From Polaromonas sp. CF318 (GTDB lineage Bacteria; Pseudomonadota; Gammaproteobacteria; Burkholderiales; Burkholderiaceae_C), in NCBI RefSeq assembly GCF_000282655.1, contig NZ_AKIV01000092.1, positions 1 through 46,504 of the forward strand: a stretch of 46,504 nt of DNA. Direction: 5' to 3'. Below are positions 28,217-39,900 of this stretch, one piece after another. The notes below the pieces were generated by a model. It saw only the letters and a program-made list of their open reading frames with translations. It ran no database searches and was not told the origin of the DNA. The first letter of the stretch is position 1. Each line of letters starts with the position of its first letter. A program made the position numbers and the translations under genes.

Positions 28217-29734
28217 TCATTTGTGGCCGCCCCCGCCGGAAAAACCGCCGTACGAGCCGCCCGAACTGCGCGAGCTGCTGGACGAGGAACAATTTTCATA
28301 CTTCGGGTCGCAGCTTGAGCAGCGGCCTATCAAAAACAGAAACAGCAATATCAGCAGCACCACGATGATGATGGTGCCGCAGCCCATGCCGGCCGAGCTG
28401 CTCAGCGGCTTGGCGTCCGAACGCTTGAACAAATCCTTTTTGCCGTCAAGTTTGAAGGCCTTGGCGACCAGCTCGCCGTCCAGCTTGCTGCCGCTGGACC
28501 AGGTGATCTCATTGGGCGCTTCTTCCTGCGACAGCAGGGCGCTGCCGCTGGCGAAATCGCGGTTGAAGGTCTTTTGCCCGCGCTGCACCTGCCAGTAGAA
28601 CTCGCCGGCCACATAACTGGTTTCAGCGCGATAGCTGCTTTGCAGCCGGTAGTTGGTCTTCAGATACACGGCGCTCTTCTCGCCGGGCCTGAAGATGGGC
28701 GCGCCCGTGACCGGCTTGACCAGGCTCCAGCCGTCTTCGGCGTCGACCAGAAAAGTAAAACCGCGCTTCTGGTTATAGAGCAGGTATTCATCCCAGCCAA
28801 AGTGCTCGTCCGGATCGTCGGCCTCGTAGCCCATGCGGTGCTGGAAACCCACGACCTGCCACTGTGCGCCCGCGAGCTGGCCCGTCGTGCCCAGCGCGAT
28901 CAGCGGGCTGACGGGCTCGTCCTGGATCGCATGCTTGAGCGCGGCGCCCGTGCCCTGCGTGAGGTCGATGATGCTATTGCAGGATCGGCAGGTAATGCTT
29001 TTGCTGCCGGCCAGCGTGACCTCGACCGGCGCGCCGCAGTTCGGGCAGCTGAACTGCTTGCCGCTTTCGTCCTTGGCGGACTCGTCCTTCAGGCCCGTGA
29101 GCTTGAGGTCCTCCAGCAGCACGGAGCGGCCCAGCGACAGCGCGGGCACGCCGCCACCGGCCACCGCGCCGTAGTCGACGCTGAGCACGTCGCCGTCGGC
29201 GCTGCGCAGCTCCACCATCGCAAAAGGCGCGCCCAGCGCCGGCAGGCGCGGCAGCTCGCCCTGGGCCGAGAGCAGTGAGACACGTTCGTTGGACGCCACG
29301 CTGAAGGGCTTGGCGTTGATGGCCGTGGTGGCGCCCACGCGAAAATTCTCGGCCGGAGGCACGGCGCGCTGCAGGCTGGTGGGCAGGCTGAAAACGTAAG
29401 CGCCGTTGTCTTCGCTCAGGAAAGCGGCTTTGCCGTCGTCCAGCACCGCATACCACTCGGTCCAGGTGCCTTGCGCGTACTGGTATTGCAGCCGGCCGAC
29501 CAGCGTGAAGTTGCGGCCCTGCCAGGCGCCGGAGGCCTGCAGCTGCAGCGGACTGAAGTCGTTGAACAGCTCAGCCATCTTGCCGATGCGCGACAAGGTG
29601 TCGCCGTCGCGCACGACGGTGCTCTGGCAATAGCCGCACACCGCGTGCGTGGACTGCGCGCTGCGAAATTCAACAGGCGCGCCGCAGCCGGGGCACGGCG
29701 CGCGGTAGGCGCGTTGCTGGGGCTCGGATGCCAA
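28217..29734 (-). CDS. double zinc-ribbon DUF4178 protein with membrane anchor
   Basis: A 505-residue protein built from a duplicated unit. Each half begins with a zinc ribbon (CPGCGAPVEF then CGYC near residue 30; CPNCGAPVEV then CRSC near residue 230) followed by a DUF4178 beta-rich domain (for example TLVGRLQYQYAQGTWTEWYA and QVVGFQHRMGYEADDPDEHF). Near the C-terminus a single membrane helix (GMGCGTIIIVVLLILLFLFL) is followed by a Cys-containing, Ser- and Gly-rich tail. The bulk is thus probably cytoplasmic and tethered. Role unknown; genomic linkage to SpeE-like and DUF350 proteins is the best clue. Lies 38 bp after the SPFH gene. Confidence 0.88.
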   Translation of the reverse strand: MASEPQQRAYRAPCPGCGAPVEFRSAQSTHAVCGYCQSTVVRDGDTLSRIGKMAELFNDFSPLQLQASGAWQGRNFTLVGRLQYQYAQGTWTEWYAVLDDGKAAFLSEDNGAYVFSLPTSLQRAVPPAENFRVGATTAINAKPFSVASNERVSLLSAQGELPRLPALGAPFAMVELRSADGDVLSVDYGAVAGGGVPALSLGRSVLLEDLKLTGLKDESAKDESGKQFSCPNCGAPVEVTLAGSKSITCRSCNSIIDLTQGTGAALKHAIQDEPVSPLIALGTTGQLAGAQWQVVGFQHRMGYEADDPDEHFGWDEYLLYNQKRGFTFLVDAEDGWSLVKPVTGAPIFRPGEKSAVYLKTNYRLQSSYRAETSYVAGEFYWQVQRGQKTFNRDFASGSALLSQEEAPNEITWSSGSKLDGELVAKAFKLDGKKDLFKRSDAKPLSSSAGMGCGTIIIVVLLILLFLFLIGRCSSCDPKYENCSSSSSSRSSGGSYGGFSGGGGHK

Positions 29735-29772
29735 GATGGGCGGTCAGTGAACGATGCGCGGCGTGACCGGCA

Positions 29773-30816
29773 TCAGACCAGCTTCTTGAGCAGCTCGGCC
29801 TTCTTGGCGTCGAACTCTTCCTGCGTGAGTATGCCCTTGGCCTTGAGTTCGCCGAGCTTCTCGAGCGTGGCCATCACGTCGTCGGGCTTCACGGCCGCCG
29901 CCGCGGCCGCCGTGACAGCCTGGGCCGCGTTGCCGCCGCCCTGCAGGCCTTGCTGCAGGTTTTGCGCCAGCACCTGGCCCAACGCCACGCCGGCGCCCAG
30001 GCCCATGGCGTCGCCGGCAATGCCGCCGCCCGAGCCCGCGCCCTCGGCGAATTTGGGAATCGCCTGCGCCGTCTGGTACTGCATGAATTTGCCCATGTCG
30101 TTGCCGACCATGCCCATGCCGATTTTCTGGTCGAGGATTTTTTGCAGCTCTTCGGGCAGCGAGAGGTTCTGCACCGTCATGCCTTCGAGCTTCAAGCCTA
30201 TTTTTGCAAACTCGGGCACGAGTTGCGCCGCCAGCGCCTGCGCAAACACGAGCTGGTTCGCGGCCAGGTCCAGGAAGGCGATGTTGCTGGAAGCGATGGC
30301 GGCGGAAATGTTCTGCAGCACCAAGCCGCGCAGCTGGCCGTCGAGGTCGGCCGTGGTGTAGCGATCGCGCGTGCCCGAGATTTCGCTGTGGAAGAGCTTG
30401 GGGTCGGCAATGCGGAAGTTGTAGTTGCCGAAGGCGCGCAGGCGGACGGCGCCGAAGTCCTTGTCGCGTATGGTGATCGGCTGGGGCGTGCCCCACTTCT
30501 GGTCTATCTGCTGGCGCGTGCTGAAGAAATAAACGTCGCTCTTGAAGGGCGATTCAAACAGCTTGTCCCAGTTCTTGAGGTAGGTCAGCACCGGGATGGT
30601 CTGCGTGGTCAGCTTGTACATGCCGGGGCCGAACACGTCGGCGACCTTGCCCTCGTTGACAAACACCGCCATCTGCGACTCGCGCACGGTGAGCGAGGCG
30701 CCGTACTGGATTTCCATGTCGGCCATCGGGAAACGCCAGGCCAGCGTACCGTCATCGGCTTCGGTCCACTGGATGATGTCGATGAACTGTTTCTTGATGA
30801 AGTCCATTAAGGCCAT
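29773..30816 (-). CDS. SPFH-domain protein with C-terminal SHOCT motif (YdjI-like)
   Basis: A 347-residue flotillin-like protein of the branch once named virion core protein-like. The start MALMDFIKKQFIDIIQW is followed by an SPFH domain (residues about 30-230: ASLTVRESQMAVFVNEGKVA, GPGMYKLTTQTIPVLTYLKN, AVRLRAFGNYNFRIADPKLF), a Gly- and Ala-rich linker and a C-terminal SHOCT helix pair (LGELKAKGILTQEEFDAKKA). It lacks an obvious N-terminal membrane helix, so it would bind membranes peripherally. Start at 30816 rests on AGGGAG seven bases upstream rather than the Met at 30849. First gene of the minus-strand polyamine-membrane set. Confidence 0.9.
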   Translation of the reverse strand: MALMDFIKKQFIDIIQWTEADDGTLAWRFPMADMEIQYGASLTVRESQMAVFVNEGKVADVFGPGMYKLTTQTIPVLTYLKNWDKLFESPFKSDVYFFSTRQQIDQKWGTPQPITIRDKDFGAVRLRAFGNYNFRIADPKLFHSEISGTRDRYTTADLDGQLRGLVLQNISAAIASSNIAFLDLAANQLVFAQALAAQLVPEFAKIGLKLEGMTVQNLSLPEELQKILDQKIGMGMVGNDMGKFMQYQTAQAIPKFAEGAGSGGGIAGDAMGLGAGVALGQVLAQNLQQGLQGGGNAAQAVTAAAAAAVKPDDVMATLEKLGELKAKGILTQEEFDAKKAELLKKLV

Positions 30817-30904
30817 GGCGCGCTCCCTTTGAAGTGAGTTATCGGCCACATGATAACCGCCGGAAATGGCGCCCGGGCAGCCATTTCTGTCCGTAGAAAC
30901 AAGC

Positions 30905-30936
30905 TGAAAAAGGAAGGCGGCGCCGGACGGCGCCGT
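30905..30936 (-). terminator. probable terminator after the TpsA gene
   Basis: Stem GGCGCC (30919-30924) with GGCGCC (30929-30934), four-base loop, followed on the minus strand by CGCCTTCC and then five T. It begins right after the TpsA stop codon and would insulate the SPFH operon from read-through. Confidence 0.5.
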
Positions 30937-33900
30937 TTACTGCCCCTGGCCTGCTTCCACCGGGTCGGCCAGGCATGCCACACGGCTGCCCGCGCCCGTG
31001 CAATCGGCCTGGGCCGGGCCGTCGGGGCTGCGTGTATCGGGAAAGCCCGCCAGGCGAAAAGCCGGCGTTTGCGCTGCTTCGGCCAGCTCTGTGGCGGGCC
31101 GTATGCCGGCCGCGCGGCGGAAAGCCTGCTCGCGCCTGTCGTCGGCCTCCAGCACCGGCAGCGCCGTTCCGTTGGCCATGCGTACGTCGCCGGTGCGCTC
31201 GGCCATATTGGCCGGCGCCGGCGTAATGCTGGCCGTCGTAGCCGCCGTGGGATTGAGGAGCACATAGTTGCCGGCGTCCGCACCCGACAAGGTAATGCCG
31301 GTGATGCTGACGGGTTTGCCGCTGCCGACGGCGGGGGTGTCGAAGTTGCCGGTCGCCGTGCCCACCGTGAGCACGTCCGTGCCAATACGGCCGGTAAATG
31401 CGGCAGCGCCGGTCGCCAGCGTGGCGGCGGTGGTGCCGTCCTGCACCTTGTCTGCGGCGGTGATGCCGCTGACGTTCGCGATCGAGGCCGGCGTGATGGT
31501 GGCCGTGGTGGCGGCCGTGCTGTTGACGCTGTAGTTGCCGGCATCGGTGCCCGTGATGGCGATGCCGCTGACGCTGACAACCTTGCCCGTGCCCACATTC
31601 TTGTCGGCAAAATTCGCGGCTGTGTTGCTGGCGCTGAGCACGTCGCCCGCGACACGGTTGTCCGTCAGGGTCACGCCTGCGGTGGTGTTGCCGTCGTAAA
31701 CCTTGTTGCTTCCCGTGGCGCTGACCGTGAGGGCGCGCTGCGTGATGTCGGCCGTGGTCGCGGCCGTGGTGTTGACGCTGTAGTTGCCGGCATCAGTGCC
31801 GGTGATGGCAATACCGCCGACGTTGACCGTTTTGCCCGTGCCGACGTTTTTGTCGACGAAGTTGGCGCTGGTATTGCTGGCGGTCAGCACATCGCCCGCG
31901 ACGCGGTTGTCGGACAGGGTCACACCGGCGGTGATGTTGCCGTCGTAAATCTTGTTGCTTCCCGTGGCGCTGACCGTGAGGGCACGCTGCGTGATGTCGG
32001 CCGTGGTGGCCGCCGTGGTGTTGACGCTGTAGTTGCCCGCGTCGGTACCGGTGATGGCGATGCCGCTCACGCTGACGGCCTTGCCGGTACCCACATTCTT
32101 GTCACCGAAGCTGGCAGCGGTGTTGCTGGCAGTCAGCACATCGCCCGCGACACGGTTGTCGGTCAAGGTGACCGTGGCAACCGTGCCGCCGTCATAGACC
32201 CTGTTCTGGCCGGTGGCGCTGACCGTGAGGGCGCGCTGCGTGATGTCGGCCGTGGTCGCGGCCGTGCTGTTGACGCTGTAGTTGCCGGCGTCGGCGCCGC
32301 TGATGCTGATGCCGCCCACGTTGACGGTCTTGGCGATGCCCACGTTCTTGTCGAGGAAGGCGGCCGAGGTGTTACTGGCGCTGAGCACGTCGCCGACCAG
32401 CCGGTTGTCGACCAGCGTCACGGTGGCAGTGGTGCCGCCGTCGTAGACGCGGTTCTGGCCGGTGGCCGTGACGGTTAGGGCCCGCTGGGTGATGGTCAGG
32501 GCGCCGTTGGTGGTCGCCAGGGTGTAGTTCTCGTTGTTGGTGACGCTGGTAGTGATCGCCACCGGGCCGGCGGCGACGGCCGTCCTGTCCACCGCGGTGG
32601 TGCTGTAGCCGACGCCCACGCCGGCGGCGGTGTCGCCGTCGATCAGGCCGCTGACCACGCCGGTCAGCAGCGGGTTGCTGTCGCCATAGACCTTGGTCTT
32701 GTTGTCGGCCGTGACGGTCAGGGTTGGTGCGATGCGGTAGAGGAAGGTGTTGGCGCCGCCGGCCGGCACATAGCTCGCGTCGCTGTTGTAACGCTTGCTG
32801 TAGCCGGTGACGCCTTCAAGCGTCGCGCCCGGGTCGCCGCTGTAGACCAGGTAACGGCCGGAAGCAGCCACGATGCCGCCCGCACCCACGTTGTTGATGA
32901 GCTGGCCGCCGGTACTGACGCCGGCCGCATTGGAACTGCCGGCCTTGAGCACCACGGCATCGCCGGTGGCGGAAGAGCTCACGGCGTTGTTCAGCGTGAG
33001 GTTGGAAGCCGCGCCGGTAGTTTCGATTTTGACCGCGCCGCTGGCCGTCACGCCCGCCGTGGCGCCGACCGTCCCCACCGCCAGCGCGCCCGCCTGTTTG
33101 TAATCCACACTGCCGGCGTTGGCGGCAAGCGTCGTGACGGCGTTGCCTGCGTTTGCGAACGTGTAGCCGCCTGTGCCCGTTAACGCAAGTCCGGAGGCGG
33201 CAATGGCGCCCGACTGGCTGACAGTACCGCCGGCGGACAAGGTGGCGTTGGCTGTTGTGGCCAGTGCCGCCACGTCAAATCCGGCGGCGCTGCCGTACTG
33301 AATGGCCCCCGCCGCATTGGCCGTGTCCGCGGCGTTGCGCGACTGCAGGTTAATGGCGGTGCTGGCGTTGCCGCTGTTGTTGAGTGTGATGGCACCGCCG
33401 GCGTTGACCAGGGTCTTGACCTTCAGCGTGCCGGCCGTGATGTTGCCGGTGCCCGCCGTCTGGGTGACCGCGCCCAGTGCGACCAGGTCCAGCGTGCCGC
33501 TGCCCACGTTCGAGGCGGTGCCGCCCACGCCCAGGTTGATGGCGCCCGCGCTGCGCACAAAGGCGCTGGCGTTGCCCGTGGTGTTGACGCTGAGGCTGGT
33601 GGCCGCCACGTCGATGCCGTTGCTGGCGTCCGTGCCGATCTGGCCGTTGGCATTGAGTGAGACGTTCTGCGCGGTGATGGTCTGCACGCCCGCATCGGTA
33701 ATGCTGCCGGCATTGAGCGTCAGGGTCTTGCCGGCCAGGCTGACCGGGCCGCCTATCGTCATCACGCCGGTGCTGGCGGTGTCGCCGATGACGATGGGGC
33801 CGGTGGCGCCGGTGGCGAAGGCGGTGATTTCCGCGGCCGTGAGGTCAAAGCCGGAAGCGCCGGCCAGCGACATGGCGCGGTTCGCGGTCTTGGCCTTGAG

Positions 33901-36900
33901 CGTGAGCACGCCGCTGGTGGCCAGCGCATTGTTGCCGGTGTTCGCGGCGATGGCGACCGTGTCGGCCGTGATGGTGATGGGGCCGCTGCCGGCCGTCACG
34001 TCGATGTTGGCGTTCTGCGTGTACGTGCCGGTGCCGGTGTCTATGGCGACCGCGTTGTTGGTGGCGCTGATGTTGCCCGCCACCACCGTGCTGTTGTTGC
34101 CGTTGTTCAACGCGAAGCCGCCCGCCGCCGTGATCGCATTCAGCGTGGCAATGTTGTTGGCCTGGGTGCCGAAGTTGAGCGAGCCCGCACCGGTGCCGGC
34201 CACGGCCAGCGAAGCGGCCGCCACAGCGCCGGATTGCGTGATGTTGCCGCCGGATTGCAAGGTGAGCGCGCCAGTCGTGCTCGCTGCGGCCACGTCAAAG
34301 CCCGTAGCGTCGCGGTAGCTGATGGCGCCGGCGGCATTGGCCGTGTCGGCGGCGTTGCGGGCGCGCAGGTCCACCGTGCCGGCTTCGTTACCGGCATTGT
34401 TCAGCGTGATGTTCGCCGCGGCTGCGGACAGGGTTTTGGCGCTCAGCGTGGGCGCGGTGATGGCGCCCGTCTGGGTGATGGCGCCGCCGGCCACGACCGT
34501 CAGGCTGCTGGCGGCCGTGGACGTGCCCAGCGCGATGGCATTGCTGTCCCGCAGCGAGACATTGTTGCCGCTGGTCACGGCGACGCTGGAGAAGTTATTC
34601 GTCGCCGTCGCCAGCGTGATGTCGTTGGCCGCGCCGGCCGCCAGCGTGGTCGCGCCGGTCACGGTAAGCGCGCCGCTTTGCGTGATGGCGCCGCTGGTGT
34701 TCACGGCCAGCGTGCCCGAGACGGTGGAAGTGCCCAGCGTCAGCGCGTTGGCATCCGTGAGGCTGACGTTGAGCCCCGACACCACCGACACCGCGCCGGT
34801 GAAATCGTTGCCCGCGTTGTTCAGCGTGATGTTGTTGCCGGCGCCGGCCGTGAGGGTGGCGGTACTGGCCTTGATGGCGCTGGTCTGTGTAAGGGCGCTT
34901 CCGGCCGTCAGGGCCAGTGCATTGACATTGAGCGCGCCATTGAGACTGATGTCGCCGGTGTCGGCGCCGCTGGTGGTGGCCGTCAAGGAGGTGGCGCCGG
35001 TGACACCCGCCGAGGCGCCGCCCATGGCGCCCACCGCGATGTCGTTGGCCGTCACGGTCAGCGCCGACAGGGCCAGGTTGGCACCGGTTGTGCCGGTGAT
35101 GGCGACGTCGCCATTGCCTGCCTGCAGCACCAGCGCGCGGCCCGAAGCCTGGCTGTTGACGGCGCCGTCAAACTGGATGTTGGCACCGACACCCGCGCCG
35201 GCATTGCCGCCGCGCGAGTCCAACGTGATGCTGGCCGCGTTGAGCAAGGCATCGTCCTTGATGCGAATGGCACCACCGGCGCCTGAGACCGCACCGCCGG
35301 CCTGGTTGCCGCCCAGCGCCGTGAGGCCGCCGGCCAGCGTGATGGTGGGCGTGGCACCCGCCGCATCGAGCGTGATGCTGCCCGCGTTGCCGCCGGCCGC
35401 CACGCCCGTGCCGCCGTTACCGCCCGTGGTGGTGATCGCCGCGACCGACACATTGCCGCCGGTGGAGGCCAGTGATACCGCCGCGCCCTGGCCACCGGCC
35501 TGGCCGGCGCCGACGCCGTTGCCGCCTATGGCGCTGAGCGTGCCGCTACTGCTGATGGCCGTGGTGGAACTCACGGTGATCGCGGCGCCGTTGCCGCCCG
35601 TGCCCGTACCGCTGCCGTTGCTGCCGTTGGCCGTGATGGCGGCCGTGGTGACGCCTGCGCCGGAGATGTCCACGGTTCCGGCGTTGCGGCCGTTTGCCGT
35701 GCCGGTGGCTGCGCCGCCGGTGGTCGTGATGGCGCCCACGGCCACCGTACCGCTCGCGGCCGATACGCTGACATTGCCGCCGTGGCCCGAGGTGCCGCCC
35801 AAGGTGGAAATCGTGCCCGTGGTGAGGTTGCCCGCAGTATTACTCACGCTGATGCTGCCGGCCGTGCCGCCCGCACCCGTGCCCAGCGCATTGCCGGTTT
35901 GCGCGGCCAGGGTGCCGGTGCCGATGTTGCCGCTGCCGCTGTTGTTGACCGTGATGCTGCCGGCATTGCCGCCGGCCGCATTCGTGCCGGCCCCCGCGCC
36001 GCCGCTGGCCGCCAGGTTGGTGACCGTGATGCCGCTGTTGCCGGTGATGGAAATCGCCGCACCGTTGCCGCCGGCCTGGTCGCCGGCCGCGACGCCGTTG
36101 GAGCCGTTGGCTGCGATGGTGGTGGCGGTGAGCAAACCGCCCGTCGCCTGCAGCGTGACGGCGCCCGCGTTGCGCCCGCTTGTACCGGCGTTCGCCGTGC
36201 CGCCGCTGGAGATGATGGCGCCCGTCGTCAGCACGCCGGCCGTCGAGGTGGCGTTGATGACGCCGCCGTGGGCGTTGGCGCCGCCCGTGGTGGTCAGCGC
36301 GCCGGCCGTGACGGTGCTGCCGCTCAGCGTGATGCTGCCGGCCGTGCCACCGGCACCGGTGCCGGTGGCGCCGCCGGTCGAAGCCGTGATGCCCGCGGCG
36401 ACACCCAGCGTGCCGCTGCCGGTGATGCTGACCAGGCCGGCACTGCCGCCGGTCTGGTTGGTGCCGTTGGCCGCGCTGCCGCTGGCGGTGATGAGGCCGG
36501 TGACGGAGCGGTTCACGCCCGTGATGGTGATGTTGCCGGCGTTGCTGCCGGCACGCGTCCCTGCGGCCAGCGCCGTGCCGCTGGTATTCAGCGTGCCGGT
36601 GACCGTGGCGCCCGCCTGCGAGGCCAGCGTGACCGCGCCGCCGTTGCCGCCGGCACCGCCGCTGCTGTCTATCGCACCGGTACTGAGGTTGGCGCCGGCC
36701 GCATTGTTGGTGATGCTGATGCTGCCGGCCGCGCCGCCTGCGCCGGTGCCCACCGCCGCGCCCGTGCGCGCCGTGAGCGCACCCAGCGCAATCGCGCCGG
36801 TAGTGGCGGAGTTGTTCTGCACGTTGATGCTGCCGGCATCGCCGCCGTCGCCGTTGGTCGTGCCGCCCGCGCCGCCGCTGGCGCTAATGGCGCCGGTGGT

Positions 36901-39900
36901 CACGGCATCGGTTGTCGTGATGCTGATGGCCGCGCCGCTGCCACCCTTCTGGCTGGACGTGGCCGCCGCCGCACCGCCAGAGGCTGTGATGGTGCCGGTG
37001 CCCATGTTGAGGCCGCCGCCGCTGATGGTGACGCTGCCGGCATTGCGGCCGGCCAGACCGCTGACCGTGGTGCCGCCGCTGGTGGTGATGTTGTTGTTGA
37101 ACACGGACACCTGGCCCAGCGCCGACAGGCTGACATTGCCGCCGTTACCCTTGGTGCCGCCCGTGGTGGTGATAGCGGTGGTCGATAGTGTCCCCGCCGC
37201 CGCGGTGTTGGCCACACTGATGCTACCGGCCACACCGCCGGCGCCAGCGCCCACGGCATTGCCGGTTTGCGCCGTCAGCGTTCCGGTGCTGATATTGCCG
37301 CTGCCGCTGTTGTTGACCGTGATGCTGCCGGCATTGCCACCGGCCGCGTTGGTGCCCACGCCCGCGCCGCCGTTGGCGGCCAGGTTGGTGACCGTGATGC
37401 CGCTGTTGCCGGTGACGGCAATCGCCGCACCGTTGCCGCCGGCCTGGTCGCCCGTCAGCACGCCGCTTGTGCCGCTGGCGGTGATGGTCGTGCCGGTCAA
37501 CAAACCGCCTGTGGCTTGCAAGGTCACTGTGCCGGCGTTGCGGCCGGCGGTTGCGGCATTGGCTGCGCCGCCGCTGGCGTTGATGGCGCCGGCAGTGAGC
37601 ACACCGGCGGTCGAAGTGGCACTGATACTGCCGCCGTCGCCGTTGGCACCGCCCGTGGTGGTTAGCGTGCCCGTGGTCACGGCCGTGCCGCTCAGCGTGA
37701 TGCTGCCGGCTGTGCCGCCCGCGCCTGTACCGGTGGCCGCGCCTGTTGACGCCGCGATGGCCACGGTGCCCAGCGTGCCGCTGCCGGTGATGCTGACCAC
37801 ACCGGCATTGCCGCCCGCCTGGTTGGTGCCGTTGGCCGCGCTGCCGCTGGCGGTGATGAGGCCCGTGACAGAACGGTTCACGCCCGTGATGGTGATATTG
37901 CCGGCGTTGCTGCCGGCGCGCGTGCCCGCGGCCAGCACCGTGCCGCTGGTGCCCAGGGTGCCGGTCACGGTCACGCCGGCCTGCGAGGCCAGTGTCACCG
38001 CGCCGCCGCTGCCGCCCGCGCCGCCCGCGGTGTTGATGGCACCGGTGCTGAGGTTGGCGCCGGCCGCGTTATTGGTGACGCTGATGCTGCCGGCCGTGCC
38101 GCCGGCGCCGGTGCCTGTGGCCGCGCCGGTTTGCGCGGCCAGTGCCGCCGTCACGATGTTGCCGCTGCCGCTGTTGCTGACGGTGATACCGCCGGCATTG
38201 CCACCCGTTCCGCTGGCGCCCACGCCAGCCCCGCCGCTGGCGGTAATGGCCGCGCCGGCAATGCCGCCCGTGGCGCTGATGGAGACTCCGGCCGCATTGC
38301 CGCCGTTGCCGGCCGTGTTGCCGGCCGTACCGCTGGCCGTCACGGCACCCAGCGCGGTGATGGCGCCCGCCGCCGTGATGTTGATCGCGCCGGCATTGCG
38401 GCCCGAGGTGTTGGCCAGGGCCGCGCCGCCGGTGCTGGTGACGGTGCCCGCGCTCAGCGCGCCGGCGGAGTTGAGCGTAATGGCGCCGCCGTCGCCATTG
38501 CTGCCACCCACGGTGCTGATATTGCCGGTGCCCAGGCTGGCGCCCGCCGCGCTGTTGGTGACCGAGATGCTGCCGGCCGTGCCGCCGGCGCCGGTGGTCA
38601 GGGCATTGCCGGTATTCGCCGTCAACCCCGCTACCGCAATATTGCCGGCGCCGCTGTTGGAGAGGCTGATGCTACCCGCGTTGCCGCCCACCGATGGGCC
38701 GGTGCCGCCTGCGGCGCCGCTGGCCGTGAGGGTGCCGGTGGCGCTGATGCCGTTGGTGGAAGTGATGCCGATGTTGCCGCCGGCGCCGCCGGTTTGCCCC
38801 GCGCCCGACCCGGCGGAGCCGTTGGCCGTGACGGCGGCAACCGTGACGCCCGCACCTGTGATGCTGACGGCGCCGCCGCTGCGGCCCGGGTTGCCGGCGC
38901 CGGTCGCACCGCCGGTGGCAGTGATGGCACCGCTCAGGTTGATGGTGCCGGTCGCGTTGAGCGTGACGTTGCCGGCGTTGGTGTTGGCCGCCCCGGTGGT
39001 GGTGATGGTGCCGGCGGCGGTGCTGGTGATGCTGGCGCCGGAAAGGTTCACGCCGCCGGAGGCCGTCAGCGCGGCATTCAGGGCAATCGTGTTGCCGGCT
39101 TCAAAGCGGACCTTGTTGCCGGCCGTCATGGCCAGTGCGCTGGCCAGCGTGATGTTGTTCGTGGCCTGCAGGTAGAGCTCGCTATAGCCGGTAACGTCGG
39201 CGACCTGGATGGTGTAGGTGCCGGCGGCCGGCGGGTCGGCGAAGGCCACGTCGGGCGTGCCGTCGGCATTGTTGGGCGGTGAGGCCTGGACCGAGGTGTT
39301 GATGAGGATGTCCTGCGGGTCCAGCAGCACCCGCCCGCCGCTGCCGGCCGGCGCGGCCACGTCAACGCTGCCGTGCAGGTCCAGCAGCTGTTTGCCCGAG
39401 ACCTCGACAAAACCGCCGTCGCCGCCGTTCGCGCCGCCGCGCGCGCTGATGGCACCGCTGTGCCGGGTGTCGCCGTCGGCCCAGACCACGACCTTGCCGC
39501 CGTTGCCGCTGTCGGTCGCGTCGGCGCGTATCGCAGCGCCCGCGGCGATGTAGGTGCGCGAGGCGTTCTGCACGGCCGCATTGCCGCCCTGGTAGTCGCC
39601 GCCCACCAGCGCGGTGCCGCCACCGGCGGGGCCGGACACGTCGATGGAGGCGCCGCTGTCCAGCGCCACCTTGTCGCCCAGCACCCGCACCGTGCCGCCG
39701 CTCTGGCCGGGCGCCGTGCCGCTGGCATCCAGCGTGCCCGAGACATGGACCACGCCGGTGCCGCCGCCGCTCAGCACAATCATGCCGTTGCGCTCCACCG
39801 CCGAGTTGGCGCGGATCACGCCCGACTGGTTGATGACGGTGGCCATCGCGTCGCCCATGGCGTTGGCCAGCACGGCGACCTGGCCGCCCGCGGCGGCAAT

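Noticed and set aside
30850..32478. A 542-residue plus-strand open frame
   Set aside because: Antisense to the YDG repeats; its own repeats are simply the complement of the 249-bp units.
31486..32481. Direct repeats considered as a CRISPR-like array
   Set aside because: The units are 249 bp, contiguous, in one open frame and encode a known domain; there are no short repeats with unique spacers and no cas genes.
34322..39175. A 1,617-residue open frame on the plus strand
   Set aside because: It lies entirely antisense to TpsA, has a monotonous Ala/Pro/Val/Leu composition that mirrors Gly/Ala/Ser/Thr codons of the sense gene, and has no ribosome site or recognisable domain. High GC plus repeats explains the lack of stops.
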